33,028 nt of DNA, taken from assembly GCF_900176305.1 (NCBI RefSeq), contig NZ_FWXH01000022.1:1-33028 (forward strand). Reading direction: 5' to 3'. The notes below the pieces were generated by a model, which saw only the letters and a program-made list of their open reading frames with translations, was not told the DNA's origin and did no database searches. Each line of letters starts with the position of its first letter. The first letter of the stretch is position 1. Origin of the DNA: Clostridium acidisoli DSM 12555. GTDB taxonomy: Bacteria > Bacillota > Clostridia > Clostridiales > Clostridiaceae. This document shows positions 1 to 8,047 of this stretch, in pieces. The position numbers were made by a program, and so were the translations under genes.

Positions 1-1
1 A

Positions 2-77
<76 letters not shown>

Positions 78-92
78 TTATGAAATTTAAAA

Positions 93-168
93 TGGTGGGC
101 ATTACAGGGCTCGAACCTGTGACCCTCTGCTTGTAAGGCAGATGCTCTCCCAGCTGAGCTAAACGCCC
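93..168 (-). tRNA. tRNA-Val (anticodon TAC)
   Basis: Minus-strand cloverleaf of 76 bases. The acceptor stem GGGCGTT pairs with AATGCCC (one G-T pair), the anticodon loop is CTTACAA (anticodon TAC), the T arm contains GGTTCGAGCC, and CCA is encoded. It sits 4 bases after tRNA-Tyr, so the three tRNAs are almost certainly one transcript. Confidence 0.95.
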
Positions 169-172
169 ATTT

Positions 173-257
173 TGGTGGAGGAAGATGGATTCGAACCATC
201 GAAAGCTGAGCTAACAGATTTACAGTCTGCCCCCTTTGGCCACTCGGGAATTCCTCC
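173..257 (-). tRNA. tRNA-Tyr (anticodon GTA)
   Basis: Minus-strand class II tRNA of 85 bases with a long variable arm. The acceptor stem GGAGGAA pairs with TTCCTCC, the anticodon is GTA in loop CTGTAAA, and CCA is encoded. It is the first gene of the Tyr-Val-Thr cluster, about 50 bases downstream of a plausible sigma-A promoter. Confidence 0.95.
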
Positions 258-306
258 AACTATATAATTTCATAACTTGACTTTAACTTCGTCATCAACA
301 AGTAAT

Positions 307-335
307 AGTATACAATCTCATTTATAGTTTTACAA
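307..335 (-). promoter_or_regulatory. Candidate promoter of the tRNA-Tyr-Val-Thr operon
   Basis: Read on the minus strand: TTGTAA (335-330), a 17-base spacer, then TATACT (312-307). The predicted transcript starts near 300, about 43 bases before tRNA-Tyr. The rest of the 258-420 gap shows no gene. Confidence 0.45.
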
Positions 336-420
336 ATTTATAATCTGGCAATATAACAATCCTTCTCTTTATTTCTTGTTATTTATCGTTTTTTCTAATA
401 CATGCGCATATACATGTTTT

Positions 421-1020
421 TTAATTAAGACTATCTAAATTAATAAATTTTGATGCAATATTTTTCATCTTGTTAAAATCATCATTATTAAGTCTTTTTT
501 TTAAAAGTTCCATAGCGTTTAATAATCCTTTTTTTTCATCATCATCACTTATGTCTTCTTGTAATTTATTAAAATCTTCTGGTGAAAGACTTTTACTTAT
601 TGACAATATTTTTGCTTTATCTGTAAAACTTATTTTATCCATTATTTGATTTTTGGATACTTTAAATACAGGTACATCATTTTTTTGATCATTACTTGTA
701 GCATTTTCTACTATATTGCTATTTTCTTTAGTATTTCCACTAATTACATTCTCATCAACATTATTTTCTTGTTGTGGACTGACTTGTTCTTTTTCGTCAG
801 CTGTATCTTTTACACTCATATTGCTATTATCGATATTTTTTTCTTTGGTTACAGTTTTATTTTCCTTTTTATTGTTATAATCGTGTACCGTATCTTCACC
901 ATTTTTTATAGCTGAATAATTTTGTTCGTTATTATTATAAATATTTGAATTATATATCATAACCCCTGCGGTCAACATTGTTATTGTTATTGCTATCATA
1001 CTCATCAACTTTTTATTCAT
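421..1020 (-). CDS. Hypothetical membrane-anchored protein, 199 aa
   Basis: I do not recognise the family. The start at 1020 is chosen because AGGAGGG lies 7 bases upstream; a longer frame to 1050 would place this site inside the gene. Residues 5-23 are a hydrophobic segment (uncleaved anchor or signal peptide). Residues of about 24-118 form a low-complexity linker rich in Asn, Lys, Glu and Asp. Residues of about 125-199 look like a compact helical domain, with SLSPEDFNKL and NNDDFNKMK as related helix pieces. The protein is probably exported or tethered outside the membrane. It is divergent from yyaC, so a sporulation role is possible but unproven. Confidence 0.7.
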   Translation of the reverse strand: MNKKLMSMIAITITMLTAGVMIYNSNIYNNNEQNYSAIKNGEDTVHDYNNKKENKTVTKEKNIDNSNMSVKDTADEKEQVSPQQENNVDENVISGNTKENSNIVENATSNDQKNDVPVFKVSKNQIMDKISFTDKAKILSISKSLSPEDFNKLQEDISDDDEKKGLLNAMELLKKRLNNDDFNKMKNIASKFINLDSLN

Positions 1021-1146
1021 ATCATCCCTCCTGCAATTTTCATAATTCACTCTATTTATTAATTATCTCTATCACATGCAATTTTATACATTGTTTCATA
1101 ATATATCCTGAAAAAAATTCATATAAATTAATGGGAGGTGTATTTC

Positions 1147-1683
1147 TTGAATAAAATGAAAACATTCTATAAGAATCCACTTGCATATTATGAAATTGCT
1201 CATTTCTTAAAGGATTATATAAACAGTAATACTATAATAGTTTGTATTGGTACTGATAGATGCATTGGTGATTGTCTTGGTCCTCTTACTGGAACCATAT
1301 TAAAAAGTAGAAATTTTCCACTGTCCGTATATGGAACCATATCAGATCCAATTCATGCCTTAAATCTTGATAAAAAATTAAACAACATAAAATCTACTTC
1401 TCCCAAATCTATAATAATTGGGATAGACGCATGCCTAGGAAGTTCCGATAGTATCGGTGAAATACAAATAAGAGACTATCCTATTCATCCTGGTAAAGGT
1501 GTGGGCAAAACATTGCCTAATGTTGGAGATTACTCAATTATTGGAATTGTTGACTCCTGTGAAAATAATGAAATCTTTACAAATAGAAATATCCGATTAA
1601 ATCTAATTTTAGAAATGGCTAAAGTTATATGCGACTCACTGATACATGCATATTATCTATACAAAAATGACACAAACCTTTAA
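1147..1683 (+). CDS. yyaC: YyaC family sporulation protein (DUF1256, GPR-like fold)
   Basis: 178 aa. YyaC proteins are spore-forming-specific relatives of the germination protease GPR; their exact substrate is not settled. The family signatures are visible: IGTDRCIGDCLGPLTG near residues 34-49, GIDACLGSSDSIGEI in the middle, then PGKGVGKTLPNVGDYSIIGIV. The start is read as TTG at 1147 because GGGAGGTG (1133-1140) lies 6 bases before it; a GTG at 1138 would overlap that ribosome binding site. It is one of only three annotated plus-strand runs (with znuCB and rpmE) and ends before a hairpin shared with mbl. Identity is secure; the precise role is not. Confidence 0.9.
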   Translation: MNKMKTFYKNPLAYYEIAHFLKDYINSNTIIVCIGTDRCIGDCLGPLTGTILKSRNFPLSVYGTISDPIHALNLDKKLNNIKSTSPKSIIIGIDACLGSSDSIGEIQIRDYPIHPGKGVGKTLPNVGDYSIIGIVDSCENNEIFTNRNIRLNLILEMAKVICDSLIHAYYLYKNDTNL

Positions 1684-1699
1684 ATTTTGTATAACAAAA

Positions 1700-1724
1700 A
1701 GTGACTGTTTCTAAAACGGTCACT
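1700..1724. terminator. Bidirectional terminator between yyaC and mbl
   Basis: The arms 1700-1709 and 1715-1724 pair over 10 bp with one G-T pair and a 5-base loop. Read on the minus strand, the stem is followed by TTTTTGTTATAC, a good T tract for mbl. On the plus strand the following CTTAGTTT is weaker. Confidence 0.75.
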
Positions 1725-1773
1725 CTTAGTTTACAATTAATATATTATCTACATGACTTTTACTACTTTAATA

Positions 1774-2799
1774 TTAATCTATCATAGTAATGTCATCTCC
1801 TGTAAAATCTAATTTGTCAATAAAATCTAACACCTTACCAGTTCCAAGTGCCACACATGAGACTGCTTGGTCAGCAACACAAACTGGTACTTTCGTTTGA
1901 TCTTCAATTAATTTATCTAGTCCACTTAAAAGGGACCCTCCACCTGTCATAATTATTCCTTTATCAGCAATATCTGCTGCAAGCTCTGGAGGTGTTTTTT
2001 CCAATACTGAATGTGCACAATCTGCAATAGCATTAACAGATTCCTCAAGTGCTGACCTCATTTCAGTAGAAGTAATAAGAAGATTTTTAGGAAGTCCTGT
2101 TATTAAATCCCTACCTCTAATTTCCATTGTATCTTCTGATTCTTCTTTAAATGCTGATCCAATACTTATTTTTATATCTTCAGCCGTTCTTTCACCAATC
2201 ATTAATTTGTGTTTTTTTCTTATATATTTAACAATTGCCTCATCAAATTTATCTCCAGCAATTTTTATTGATTTTCTTACAACTATTCCCCCAAGAGAGA
2301 TAACCGCAATATCTGTAGTTCCTCCGCCTATATCTATAACCATATTGCCACTTGCCTTAGATATGTCAAGTCCAGCACCAATTGCTGCCGCTAATGGTTC
2401 TTCAATTAAACATGGTTTTTTTGCCCCAGCATTTACAGCTGCATCTTTAACAGCCCTTTTTTCAACTTCAGTTGCCTCACATGGTACACAAATTACTACC
2501 CTTGGTGTGGAGAATCGCCTTTTCCCACAAGCTTTTCTTATGAAATGTTTAAGCATTTTTTCAGTTATATCATAATCTGAGATTACACCATCCCTTAATG
2601 GACGAATTGCTATTATATTACCCGGAGTTCTACCTATCATCTTCCTTGCTTCTTCTCCAACTGCAAGAACTTCATTATTGTTACGATTAATTGCTACCAC
2701 TGATGGTTCCTTTAAAATAACACCCTTACCTTTAAGATACACAAGTACAGTTGCTGTCCCTAAATCTATTCCTATATCCGATCCAATTCCAAAAAACAT
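1774..2799 (-). CDS. mbl: Rod-shape protein Mbl / MreB-type actin homologue
   Basis: 341 aa from the chosen start. Bacterial actin that polymerises under the membrane and directs elongation wall synthesis. Actin-fold motifs: phosphate-1 loop IGIDLGTATVLVY, connect-1 IRPLRDGVISDYD, phosphate-2 VIDIGGGTTDIAVIS and adenosine loop GIIMTGGGSLLSGLD. Placement directly after spoIIID matches B. subtilis mbl rather than mreB. The start is uncertain: family proteins begin MFFGIG or similar, which gives 2799, where GGAG is a rather long 11 bases away. An in-frame ATG at 2853 would add 18 residues but has no ribosome binding site. Ends at the shared terminator. Confidence 0.93.
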   Translation of the reverse strand: MFFGIGSDIGIDLGTATVLVYLKGKGVILKEPSVVAINRNNNEVLAVGEEARKMIGRTPGNIIAIRPLRDGVISDYDITEKMLKHFIRKACGKRRFSTPRVVICVPCEATEVEKRAVKDAAVNAGAKKPCLIEEPLAAAIGAGLDISKASGNMVIDIGGGTTDIAVISLGGIVVRKSIKIAGDKFDEAIVKYIRKKHKLMIGERTAEDIKISIGSAFKEESEDTMEIRGRDLITGLPKNLLITSTEMRSALEESVNAIADCAHSVLEKTPPELAADIADKGIIMTGGGSLLSGLDKLIEDQTKVPVCVADQAVSCVALGTGKVLDFIDKLDFTGDDITMID

Positions 2800-2897
2800 C
2801 CCTTTGTTCACTCCATCTCTTATGTTTTCTACATTTTTTATTACATTTTTCATTTTATTACAAAATGCTTCTATTTTATATTATAATAGGAATGTTT

Positions 2898-3152
2898 CTA
2901 ACCTTCAATAGCCTTGTACTTCATTTTTGTAGCTTTTCCACCTCTAATATGCCTTTCAGCTTTATTAATTTCTAATACACCTTTAGCTTGTTCAGCAATT
3001 TGAGGATTTATTTGAGGTAATCTTTCTGTCATATCTTTGTGTATCGTACTTTTACTTACTCCAAAAACTTTAGCAGTTTTTCTAATTGTAGCTTTTGACT
3101 CAATAATATATTGTGCTACTTCTAGAACTCTTTCCTCAATGTAATCTTTCAA
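2898..3152 (-). CDS. spoIIID: Mother-cell transcriptional regulator SpoIIID
   Basis: 84 aa DNA-binding regulator acting in the mother cell after sigma-E. The helix-turn-helix is clear at about residues 19-42 (TIRKTAKVFGVSKSTIHKDM), followed by the basic tail (RHIRGGKATKMKYK) that contacts flanking DNA in the family. It uses a TTG start at 3152, fixed by AAGGAGG 7 bases upstream. It lies 98 bases before the mbl start, on the same strand, and may be co-transcribed with it, as in B. subtilis. Confidence 0.97.
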   Translation of the reverse strand: MKDYIEERVLEVAQYIIESKATIRKTAKVFGVSKSTIHKDMTERLPQINPQIAEQAKGVLEINKAERHIRGGKATKMKYKAIEG

Positions 3153-3217
3153 AGTACTACCTCCTTAGTCCTTCTATAATTATAAATATGCGGTACATAT
3201 TTCATTAATTACTTAAT

Positions 3218-3252
3218 ATCAGCCATCCCGACAGTTTTTTTGAATGGCTGAT
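3218..3252. terminator. Inverted repeat between spoIIQ and spoIIID
   Basis: ATCAGCCAT (3218-3226) pairs with ATGGCTGAT (3244-3252) across a 17-base loop. It lies just after the spoIIQ stop. There is no clear T tract on either side, so it may be a weak terminator or a regulatory hairpin in the spoIIID leader. Confidence 0.4.
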
Positions 3253-3270
3253 AAGTTTGTAATATATTTT

Positions 3271-4041
3271 TTAATACTTAATATAATTTTGAGGGTTTAC
3301 ATCTTTATAGCTTCCATCATTTTGCTTTTCATCAATTTCAAAATATAGATGATTGCAATCAACAATTCTATCTTTTGCATTATCGCTGTCTCCAATGACA
3401 CCAATCTCACTATTTTGATTTACAACATCTCCACTTTTAATTTTTATACTTGCTGGATCTAAATTGTCGTATACAACTTTTAGTTTGTTATCTTTACTTA
3501 AGACAATTATTTTTCCTCCATTGGCATAGCTAACTGTACCATTTACTGAAGAATATACAGGTATTCCCACATTGTCTACTTTTATATATTCTCCAAGTAT
3601 AGTTCTCGCTACTTTATCTAGCCCAACTGCCATTGCTCCTTCTGTGCCAGTATACCCTTGGGCAATAGATCCTTTTACAGGAGCCGATACTGTAGTTACA
3701 ACTGCAGCTCCAGTAGCTACACTCGCATTATTTTTTGTTGTGTCCTTTTTAGCAAGATTTGCATTATCCATACTTGCTTTTTTACTCTCTTCTTTTGACA
3801 AATTTGCTTTGGCTGTATCTAATTTATTCTTTGCCTTTGCTTTTGCCTTCTTATTGTTAAGCGATGATACTTGTTCTTGTTTCATTACAGCATTGCTTTT
3901 AGATTTAGTATTCACATATGTTGCTACTCCAGCAATTATGCACAGACAAAGAAATAAAATTAAATAAAAACCATCTTTCTTAAAAAAATTCACCTTATGA
4001 TTTTCATTTGATTTTTTATTGAATAAATCATTTTTACCCAT
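3271..4041 (-). CDS. spoIIQ: SpoIIQ-like protein with a degenerate LytM (M23) domain
   Basis: 256 aa. SpoIIQ sits in the forespore membrane and pairs with SpoIIIAH across the intermembrane space. The start at 4041 has AAGGAGGTG at the proper distance, 17 codons inside the longest frame. Layout: cytoplasmic tail 1-23, one membrane segment 24-42, a Lys/Ala-rich linker 50-115, then the LytM fold at about 120-256 (IPVYSSVNGTVSYA, IKSGDVVNQNSEIGVIG). Metal ligands appear lost: no HxxxD, Asn193 where YxHL has His, and H231-L-Y233 in place of HxH. This suggests a structural rather than enzymatic domain. Context between spoIID and spoIIID supports the name. Confidence 0.88.
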   Translation of the reverse strand: MGKNDLFNKKSNENHKVNFFKKDGFYLILFLCLCIIAGVATYVNTKSKSNAVMKQEQVSSLNNKKAKAKAKNKLDTAKANLSKEESKKASMDNANLAKKDTTKNNASVATGAAVVTTVSAPVKGSIAQGYTGTEGAMAVGLDKVARTILGEYIKVDNVGIPVYSSVNGTVSYANGGKIIVLSKDNKLKVVYDNLDPASIKIKSGDVVNQNSEIGVIGDSDNAKDRIVDCNHLYFEIDEKQNDGSYKDVNPQNYIKY

Positions 4042-4061
4042 AGAAAAACACCTCCTTTTTG

Positions 4062-4090
4062 TATTTTGTCCATAAGTTAGTAAAAAATAC
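4062..4090 (-). promoter_or_regulatory. Possible sigma-F-type promoter of spoIIQ
   Basis: On the minus strand GTATT (4090-4086) is followed after 14 bases by GGACAAAATA (4071-4062). This resembles the sigma-F/G -10 pattern GGnRAnAnTR with one mismatch. SpoIIQ is sigma-F dependent in B. subtilis. Visual match only. Confidence 0.3.
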
Positions 4091-4131
4091 ATTATATATT
4101 AATTTTTTTGCTAAATAATTTCTGTAAACTA

Positions 4132-4210
4132 AAAAAATTGCCAAATTAGATTTAAAATTCCTACTAGCGTTTTAACAGTAGCAACATTTAATCTTGTTTG
4201 GCAATTTTTT
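4132..4210. terminator. Long hairpin with T tracts on both strands (spoIID side)
   Basis: The 14-base arm 4132-4145 (contains TTGCCAAA) pairs perfectly with 4197-4210 (TTTGGCAA then TTTTTT). After two mismatches a further five pairs form (AGATT/AATCT). The minus strand carries a T7 tract after the stem, so it can terminate spoIID read-through, although it lies over 300 bases beyond the spoIID stop. Confidence 0.6.
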
Positions 4211-4249
4211 ACCGGTTCCATATTAAATTATATATACTTAAGTTGCTTT

Positions 4250-4402
4250 TATCAGACAAGAGTTTATTCTTAGTAGTAAAAGATTGCAAGAGTGCCAAAA
4301 TGGAAGAATTAACGGTAATGCCGTTAATAGTGATAGAATTTGCTTTCAGTAAAAGGTTATGGATGATTTTTCTACGCAATGCGTGCGAAAAATCTTTGAA
4401 CT
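4250..4402 (+). repeat. Family B intergenic hairpin repeat, copy B1
   Basis: Positions 4304-4374 match, with 7 differences in 71, the inverted sequence at 32656-32726. The copy contains stem ATTAACGG/CCGTTAAT (4308-4315 and 4321-4328) and stem GATTTTTC/GAAAAATC (4365-4372 and 4387-4394). It ends AAAAATCTTTGAAC, close to the AAAATCTTTAACC terminus of the copy near 32.8 kb. Short frames across it are not convincing genes. The whole 4042-4525 gap holds only this repeat and hairpins. Confidence 0.75.
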
Positions 4403-4447
4403 TAAATTCATTATTTTTCTGACGTAGGAGGAAAAATTTCCTTAGCC

Positions 4448-4467
4448 TTTATGGATACATCCATAAA
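4448..4467. repeat. Perfect 8-bp inverted repeat
   Basis: TTTATGGA and TCCATAAA are separated by TACA (4448-4467). A smaller stem GGAAA-AA-TTTCC lies just left at 4430-4441. Neither has a T tract. They continue the chain of hairpins in the spoIID-spoIIQ gap. Confidence 0.6.
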
Positions 4468-4525
4468 CCCTTCATCCCTGCTTAGTAGTCTCTTCATATT
4501 ACGACTTTAAATATTGCTTTTTAGA

Positions 4526-5560
4526 TCAATCATATAGTTTTTCTATATTTATACCAGTATAGTAATGTTTTAATATATCCGAATAGCTTTTTCCATTTTT
4601 AGCCATAACATTTGCACCCCATTGGCTCATACCTACATCATGACCATAACCTGTACAATCTATTTCAATATTATCAGAGTTATATTTAATTACAAAATTA
4701 GTTGAGTTAATTCCCATAATACTCCTAAACTTAACACCTGTAATAGTATTATTTCCAATTTTAATTTCCTTTACTCCATCACCCTTAGTTCTACTTAATA
4801 TTGTTACTGAATTCATAACATTAGAATAATTAATATTTGAATTTTTATATACTTTTTTTACCTTATCTATAAAACTTAAATATGTAATTTTAACCTGACT
4901 TTTGTATTTATTATGTCCAACATTTTCGCCTTCACTTGTAACACTTTTTAGGTATGGTTCGTCATCTCCAAGTACTTCTTTTGAATCTTCAGTTTTACCT
5001 GAACTTATGGCAAAATATAAGGGTTCTTTAATCACACTTCCATCATACGTAATAACTTGTCCCCTAGTATCATTGACAGCTTCATTTATTTTATTCCAAT
5101 ACTCATTTGAATCCTTACTAGGCCAACTTTTAATTCTTTCTTCTTTATCCATATATACTTGACACTCAACATCGTCTGTAACATCTGCACCTTTTCCATG
5201 ATTATATGGTTTTCCTCCATAGACACTCATATGGGCTACTGCAAAAGTTCTAGCCGCTATAGCTTGAGCTTTTAAAGCTTCTATATTAAATTCAGCTGGC
5301 ATTTCTGATGACACTACGCCTACTATATAATTTTCTATGCTTATTTGCTTTATGCTTTTTGTTTTTGTTATGTACACCTTTATATTTTCTTCCTTATTGC
5401 TAGTTTTATTAAATCCAACATAATCACTGGGCTTAACATCATATCCTTTATCATTAGATTTTTTATTCAAATTTATGTTTGTCCCAAATCCAACAGAAAT
5501 TGACACTGCCATTATAAATATAACACCTGCGAATATAATTATAATTAATCTTTTAAACAT
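4526..5560 (-). CDS. spoIID: Stage II sporulation protein D, lytic transglycosylase
   Basis: 344 aa mother-cell membrane enzyme that cleaves denuded glycan strands during engulfment, together with SpoIIP and SpoIIM. A signal anchor lies at about residues 4-24. The SpoIID domain carries the catalytic Glu at residue 86 in SSEMPAEF, then EALKAQAIAARTFA, and ends with GHDVGMSQWGANVMAKNG. Length is normal for the family. The start has a modest GGAAG site 6 bases upstream. It follows murA on the same strand but is separated from it by a terminator, so it has its own promoter. Confidence 0.97.
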   Translation of the reverse strand: MFKRLIIIIFAGVIFIMAVSISVGFGTNINLNKKSNDKGYDVKPSDYVGFNKTSNKEENIKVYITKTKSIKQISIENYIVGVVSSEMPAEFNIEALKAQAIAARTFAVAHMSVYGGKPYNHGKGADVTDDVECQVYMDKEERIKSWPSKDSNEYWNKINEAVNDTRGQVITYDGSVIKEPLYFAISSGKTEDSKEVLGDDEPYLKSVTSEGENVGHNKYKSQVKITYLSFIDKVKKVYKNSNINYSNVMNSVTILSRTKGDGVKEIKIGNNTITGVKFRSIMGINSTNFVIKYNSDNIEIDCTGYGHDVGMSQWGANVMAKNGKSYSDILKHYYTGINIEKLYD

Positions 5561-5567
5561 ATAAGCT

Positions 5568-5611
5568 TCCGTTATCAGTTTTTCAATATTTTTTATTTAA
5601 ACAATAACGGA
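5568..5611. promoter_or_regulatory. Inverted repeat covering the spoIID ribosome binding site
   Basis: TCCGTTAT (5568-5575) can pair with ATAACGGA (5604-5611). On the minus strand the arm nearest spoIID overlaps the GGAAG site. The loop is long (28 bases), so the effect on translation is speculative. Confidence 0.35.
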
Positions 5612-5717
5612 TTTCACCTGCCTTCCTTTAAATATAAGCCTTATATTATAATTATTATTCTGTATAGTTTTTATTACAAAAAAATAGAATAGCTCAAAAT
5701 AATTTACTTAAGCATAT

Positions 5718-5760
5718 AAAAAATAACATGTCATTATTTTAATTTGACTTGTTATTTTTT
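5718..5760. terminator. Terminator of murA
   Basis: The 16-base arms 5718-5733 and 5745-5760 pair with one mismatch (AACATGTCA against TGACTTGTT) around an 11-base loop, with A/T runs outside giving TTTTTT on either strand. An outer pair ATAGCTCAA (5689-5697) and TTGAGCTAT (5774-5782) could extend it. Confidence 0.8.
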
Positions 5761-5835
5761 CATGTGCCTTGTATTGAGCTATCTTAGAAATAATACAATT
5801 TACTTTTGTAAGAATTTCCATAATGAAATTCTTTT

Positions 5836-7095
5836 TTAAACTTCCATTCGTCTTATGTCTGCTCCAAGTGTTCTTAACTTTTTTTCAAACTCAACATACC
5901 CTCTATCTATATGATAAATATCTCTGATCTCAGTTTCTCCCTCTCCTCCAAGTGCTGCTATAACAAGTGCTGCACCAGCTCTAAGATCCGTTGCTTTTAC
6001 TTCAGCACCAGTGAATCTATTTATTCCCTCTATAACAGCACTTCTTCCATCTATTTTAATATTTGCACCCATTCTTTTAAGTTCTGTTACATGCATAAAC
6101 CTGTTTTCAAAAATTGTTTCTGTTACAACACTTGTTCCTTTAACAACACTAAGCAAACTCATCATTTGTGCTTGCATATCTGTTGGAAAACCTGGATATG
6201 GCATTGTTTTTATATCAATTGGTTTTAATGTTCCTGTACCATCTATAATTAACTGACTTTTATCTAAATCTATTTTTATCCCCATCTCTGTAAGCTTTGC
6301 TACAATTGGTTTTATATGCTCATTGTCTATTCCTCTTATTTTAAATTTACTTTTGGTTATTCCTGCAGCAATCATAAATGTTCCAGCCTCAATCCTATCA
6401 TAAATTGGTCTATAATTAGCACCATGTAATTCTTTTACCCCAATAATCTTTAATGTGTCTGTTCCAATTCCACTAACCTTTGCACCCATTTTATTTAGGA
6501 ACTTAGCTAAATCCCCTATTTCTGGTTCCTCTGCTGCATTCTCAATTATAGTCTCTCCTTCAGCCATAACTGATGCCATCATTATATTTTCAGTAGCACC
6601 TACAGATGGATAATCCAAATATATTCTTTCACCTCTTAATTTCTTTGATGAAGCTTCAACGTATCCATGATCTATTTTTACACTAGCACCCAGAGACTTA
6701 AATCCTTTTAAATGTAAATCTATAGGTCTAGTCCCTATATTACATCCACCTGGAAGTGATATTTTAAATCTTCCAAATCTAGATATCATTGCCCCCATTA
6801 TCAAGAAAGACCCTCGCATCTTTCTCACTAAATTGCTACCGGATTCAATGCCATTTATACCCGAAGTATCTATATTTACTGTTGAACTTTTAGCATCTAT
6901 TATTACTTTTGCACCCAAAATCTTAAGTACATCACAAATCACATATACATCTAATAACATTGGACAATTGATTATAGTACACTTATCTGCACAAAGAATT
7001 GTTGCAGCAATTATCGGTAATACCGCATTTTTAGCAGCACTTATTTCCACTTCACCGCTTAAAGTATTTCCTCCTTTAACTATAAATTTATCCAT
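5836..7095 (-). CDS. murA: UDP-N-acetylglucosamine 1-carboxyvinyltransferase MurA
   Basis: 419 aa. It transfers enolpyruvate from PEP to UDP-GlcNAc, the first committed step of peptidoglycan precursor synthesis, in the cytoplasm. The start at 7095 has GGAGG 6 bases upstream (GGAGGATTAAAATG); the frame runs six codons further but that part includes the site. Lys22-Asn23 in the N-terminal substrate motif and the catalytic Cys118 in PGGCNIGTRPIDLHLKG are present, so it would be of the fosfomycin-sensitive Cys type. Neighbouring ywmB upstream and spoIID downstream indicate the MurAA/MurA1 copy. Confidence 0.97.
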   Translation of the reverse strand: MDKFIVKGGNTLSGEVEISAAKNAVLPIIAATILCADKCTIINCPMLLDVYVICDVLKILGAKVIIDAKSSTVNIDTSGINGIESGSNLVRKMRGSFLIMGAMISRFGRFKISLPGGCNIGTRPIDLHLKGFKSLGASVKIDHGYVEASSKKLRGERIYLDYPSVGATENIMMASVMAEGETIIENAAEEPEIGDLAKFLNKMGAKVSGIGTDTLKIIGVKELHGANYRPIYDRIEAGTFMIAAGITKSKFKIRGIDNEHIKPIVAKLTEMGIKIDLDKSQLIIDGTGTLKPIDIKTMPYPGFPTDMQAQMMSLLSVVKGTSVVTETIFENRFMHVTELKRMGANIKIDGRSAVIEGINRFTGAEVKATDLRAGAALVIAALGGEGETEIRDIYHIDRGYVEFEKKLRTLGADIRRMEV

Positions 7096-7126
7096 TTTAA
7101 TCCTCCACTTCATTCTTGTTAAAACT

Positions 7127-7924
7127 CTAATAAGTTATGTCTACCATTGGCGTACCCAAAATTATAAAATTTTGTTTTGATTCATTTATAACTGCAAAAT
7201 TAAGATCTATATACTTTCCATTATCAACTATTGGGTCATATTGTTTTGTATAAGCTACTGTACTAAATCCTTCATTTATATGAACCGTATCTATATTTTC
7301 TGAACCAATGTCTTTTAAATATTTAATTATTCCACTCTGAATTAATTTAATATCCTTAATTGAACTTTTAATTTTTATATATTTATGAACACTAATATTA
7401 CAGCCATCTATTCCTGAAATTTTTTTCACTTTTTTTTCAATACTATTAATATCTTCTTTTGGATAAACTTCTCTAATGAATATATATATTTGAGTATTAT
7501 TGTCATATTTTTTACTCTCTATATATCCAGAAATATTACCTTTTTGAAATTCTCTAGAGTACATGTCACCTCTATTTATTGTCACTGTGTTTTCTAATTT
7601 ATAAGTATTTTTAATTTTATTTATACTTTCCAAGTTTATATCATTTTCACCATTTAACAAATCATTGTAAGTATAATTACAATTTTCAGATTGTTTTTCA
7701 TTTTTATCGTATAAGTTCATTAATTTTAGCCAATTTACACATTCATTTTTACCTTCATTTTTAACTTTATAGCTTATGTTCATTCCGTTTTCTACTATAT
7801 TTCCATTAGTTTCACTGACTATATTCTGAAAAATATCTTTTCTATCTTCTGCAAATGTTATTGACACCATAAAAATTGTGATGAAAAACACTAAAAAACA
7901 AGTTGAAATCTTTTTAAATTTCAT
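7127..7924 (-). CDS. ywmB: YwmB family secreted protein (DUF1779)
   Basis: 265 aa. The function of YwmB is not established. A signal peptide is clear: MKFKKIS, then a hydrophobic core to about residue 24, with a likely cut after SITFA before EDRKD. The rest is a soluble alpha/beta domain, with YIKIKSSIKDIK and EGFSTVAYTKQYDPIV near the end. Assignment rests on size, the signal peptide and position directly upstream of murA, as in B. subtilis ywmB-murAA-spoIID. A GGGGGAAAG site precedes the ATG. It lies 31 bases before murA and is probably co-transcribed. Confidence 0.75.
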   Translation of the reverse strand: MKFKKISTCFLVFFITIFMVSITFAEDRKDIFQNIVSETNGNIVENGMNISYKVKNEGKNECVNWLKLMNLYDKNEKQSENCNYTYNDLLNGENDINLESINKIKNTYKLENTVTINRGDMYSREFQKGNISGYIESKKYDNNTQIYIFIREVYPKEDINSIEKKVKKISGIDGCNISVHKYIKIKSSIKDIKLIQSGIIKYLKDIGSENIDTVHINEGFSTVAYTKQYDPIVDNGKYIDLNFAVINESKQNFIILGTPMVDITY

Positions 7925-8047
7925 CTTTCCCCCTACCTTTCTTTCTAAATTATTAACCTTATCACAAATTTTTATTCTGTCCTTATTACCAATATATATA
8001 TTTTTTTTAAAAGTGTGAAATTTTTCTATGTATTCAATTGACTAAAA

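Noticed and set aside
646-915. Plus-strand 89-aa hydrophobic frame
   Set aside because: Complement of the Asn/Lys-rich linker of the 199-aa gene; the hydrophobicity is an artefact of base composition.
2207-2575. Plus-strand 122-aa frame opposite mbl
   Set aside because: The mbl reading is fully explained by family motifs; the shadow has none.
3572-3967. Plus-strand 131-aa frame opposite spoIIQ
   Set aside because: Shadow of the Ala/Lys-rich linker of spoIIQ; no ribosome binding site and no family features.
4198-4422. Plus-strand 74-aa open frame in the spoIID-spoIIQ gap
   Set aside because: It starts inside a hairpin arm, lacks a ribosome binding site and runs through family B repeat sequence.
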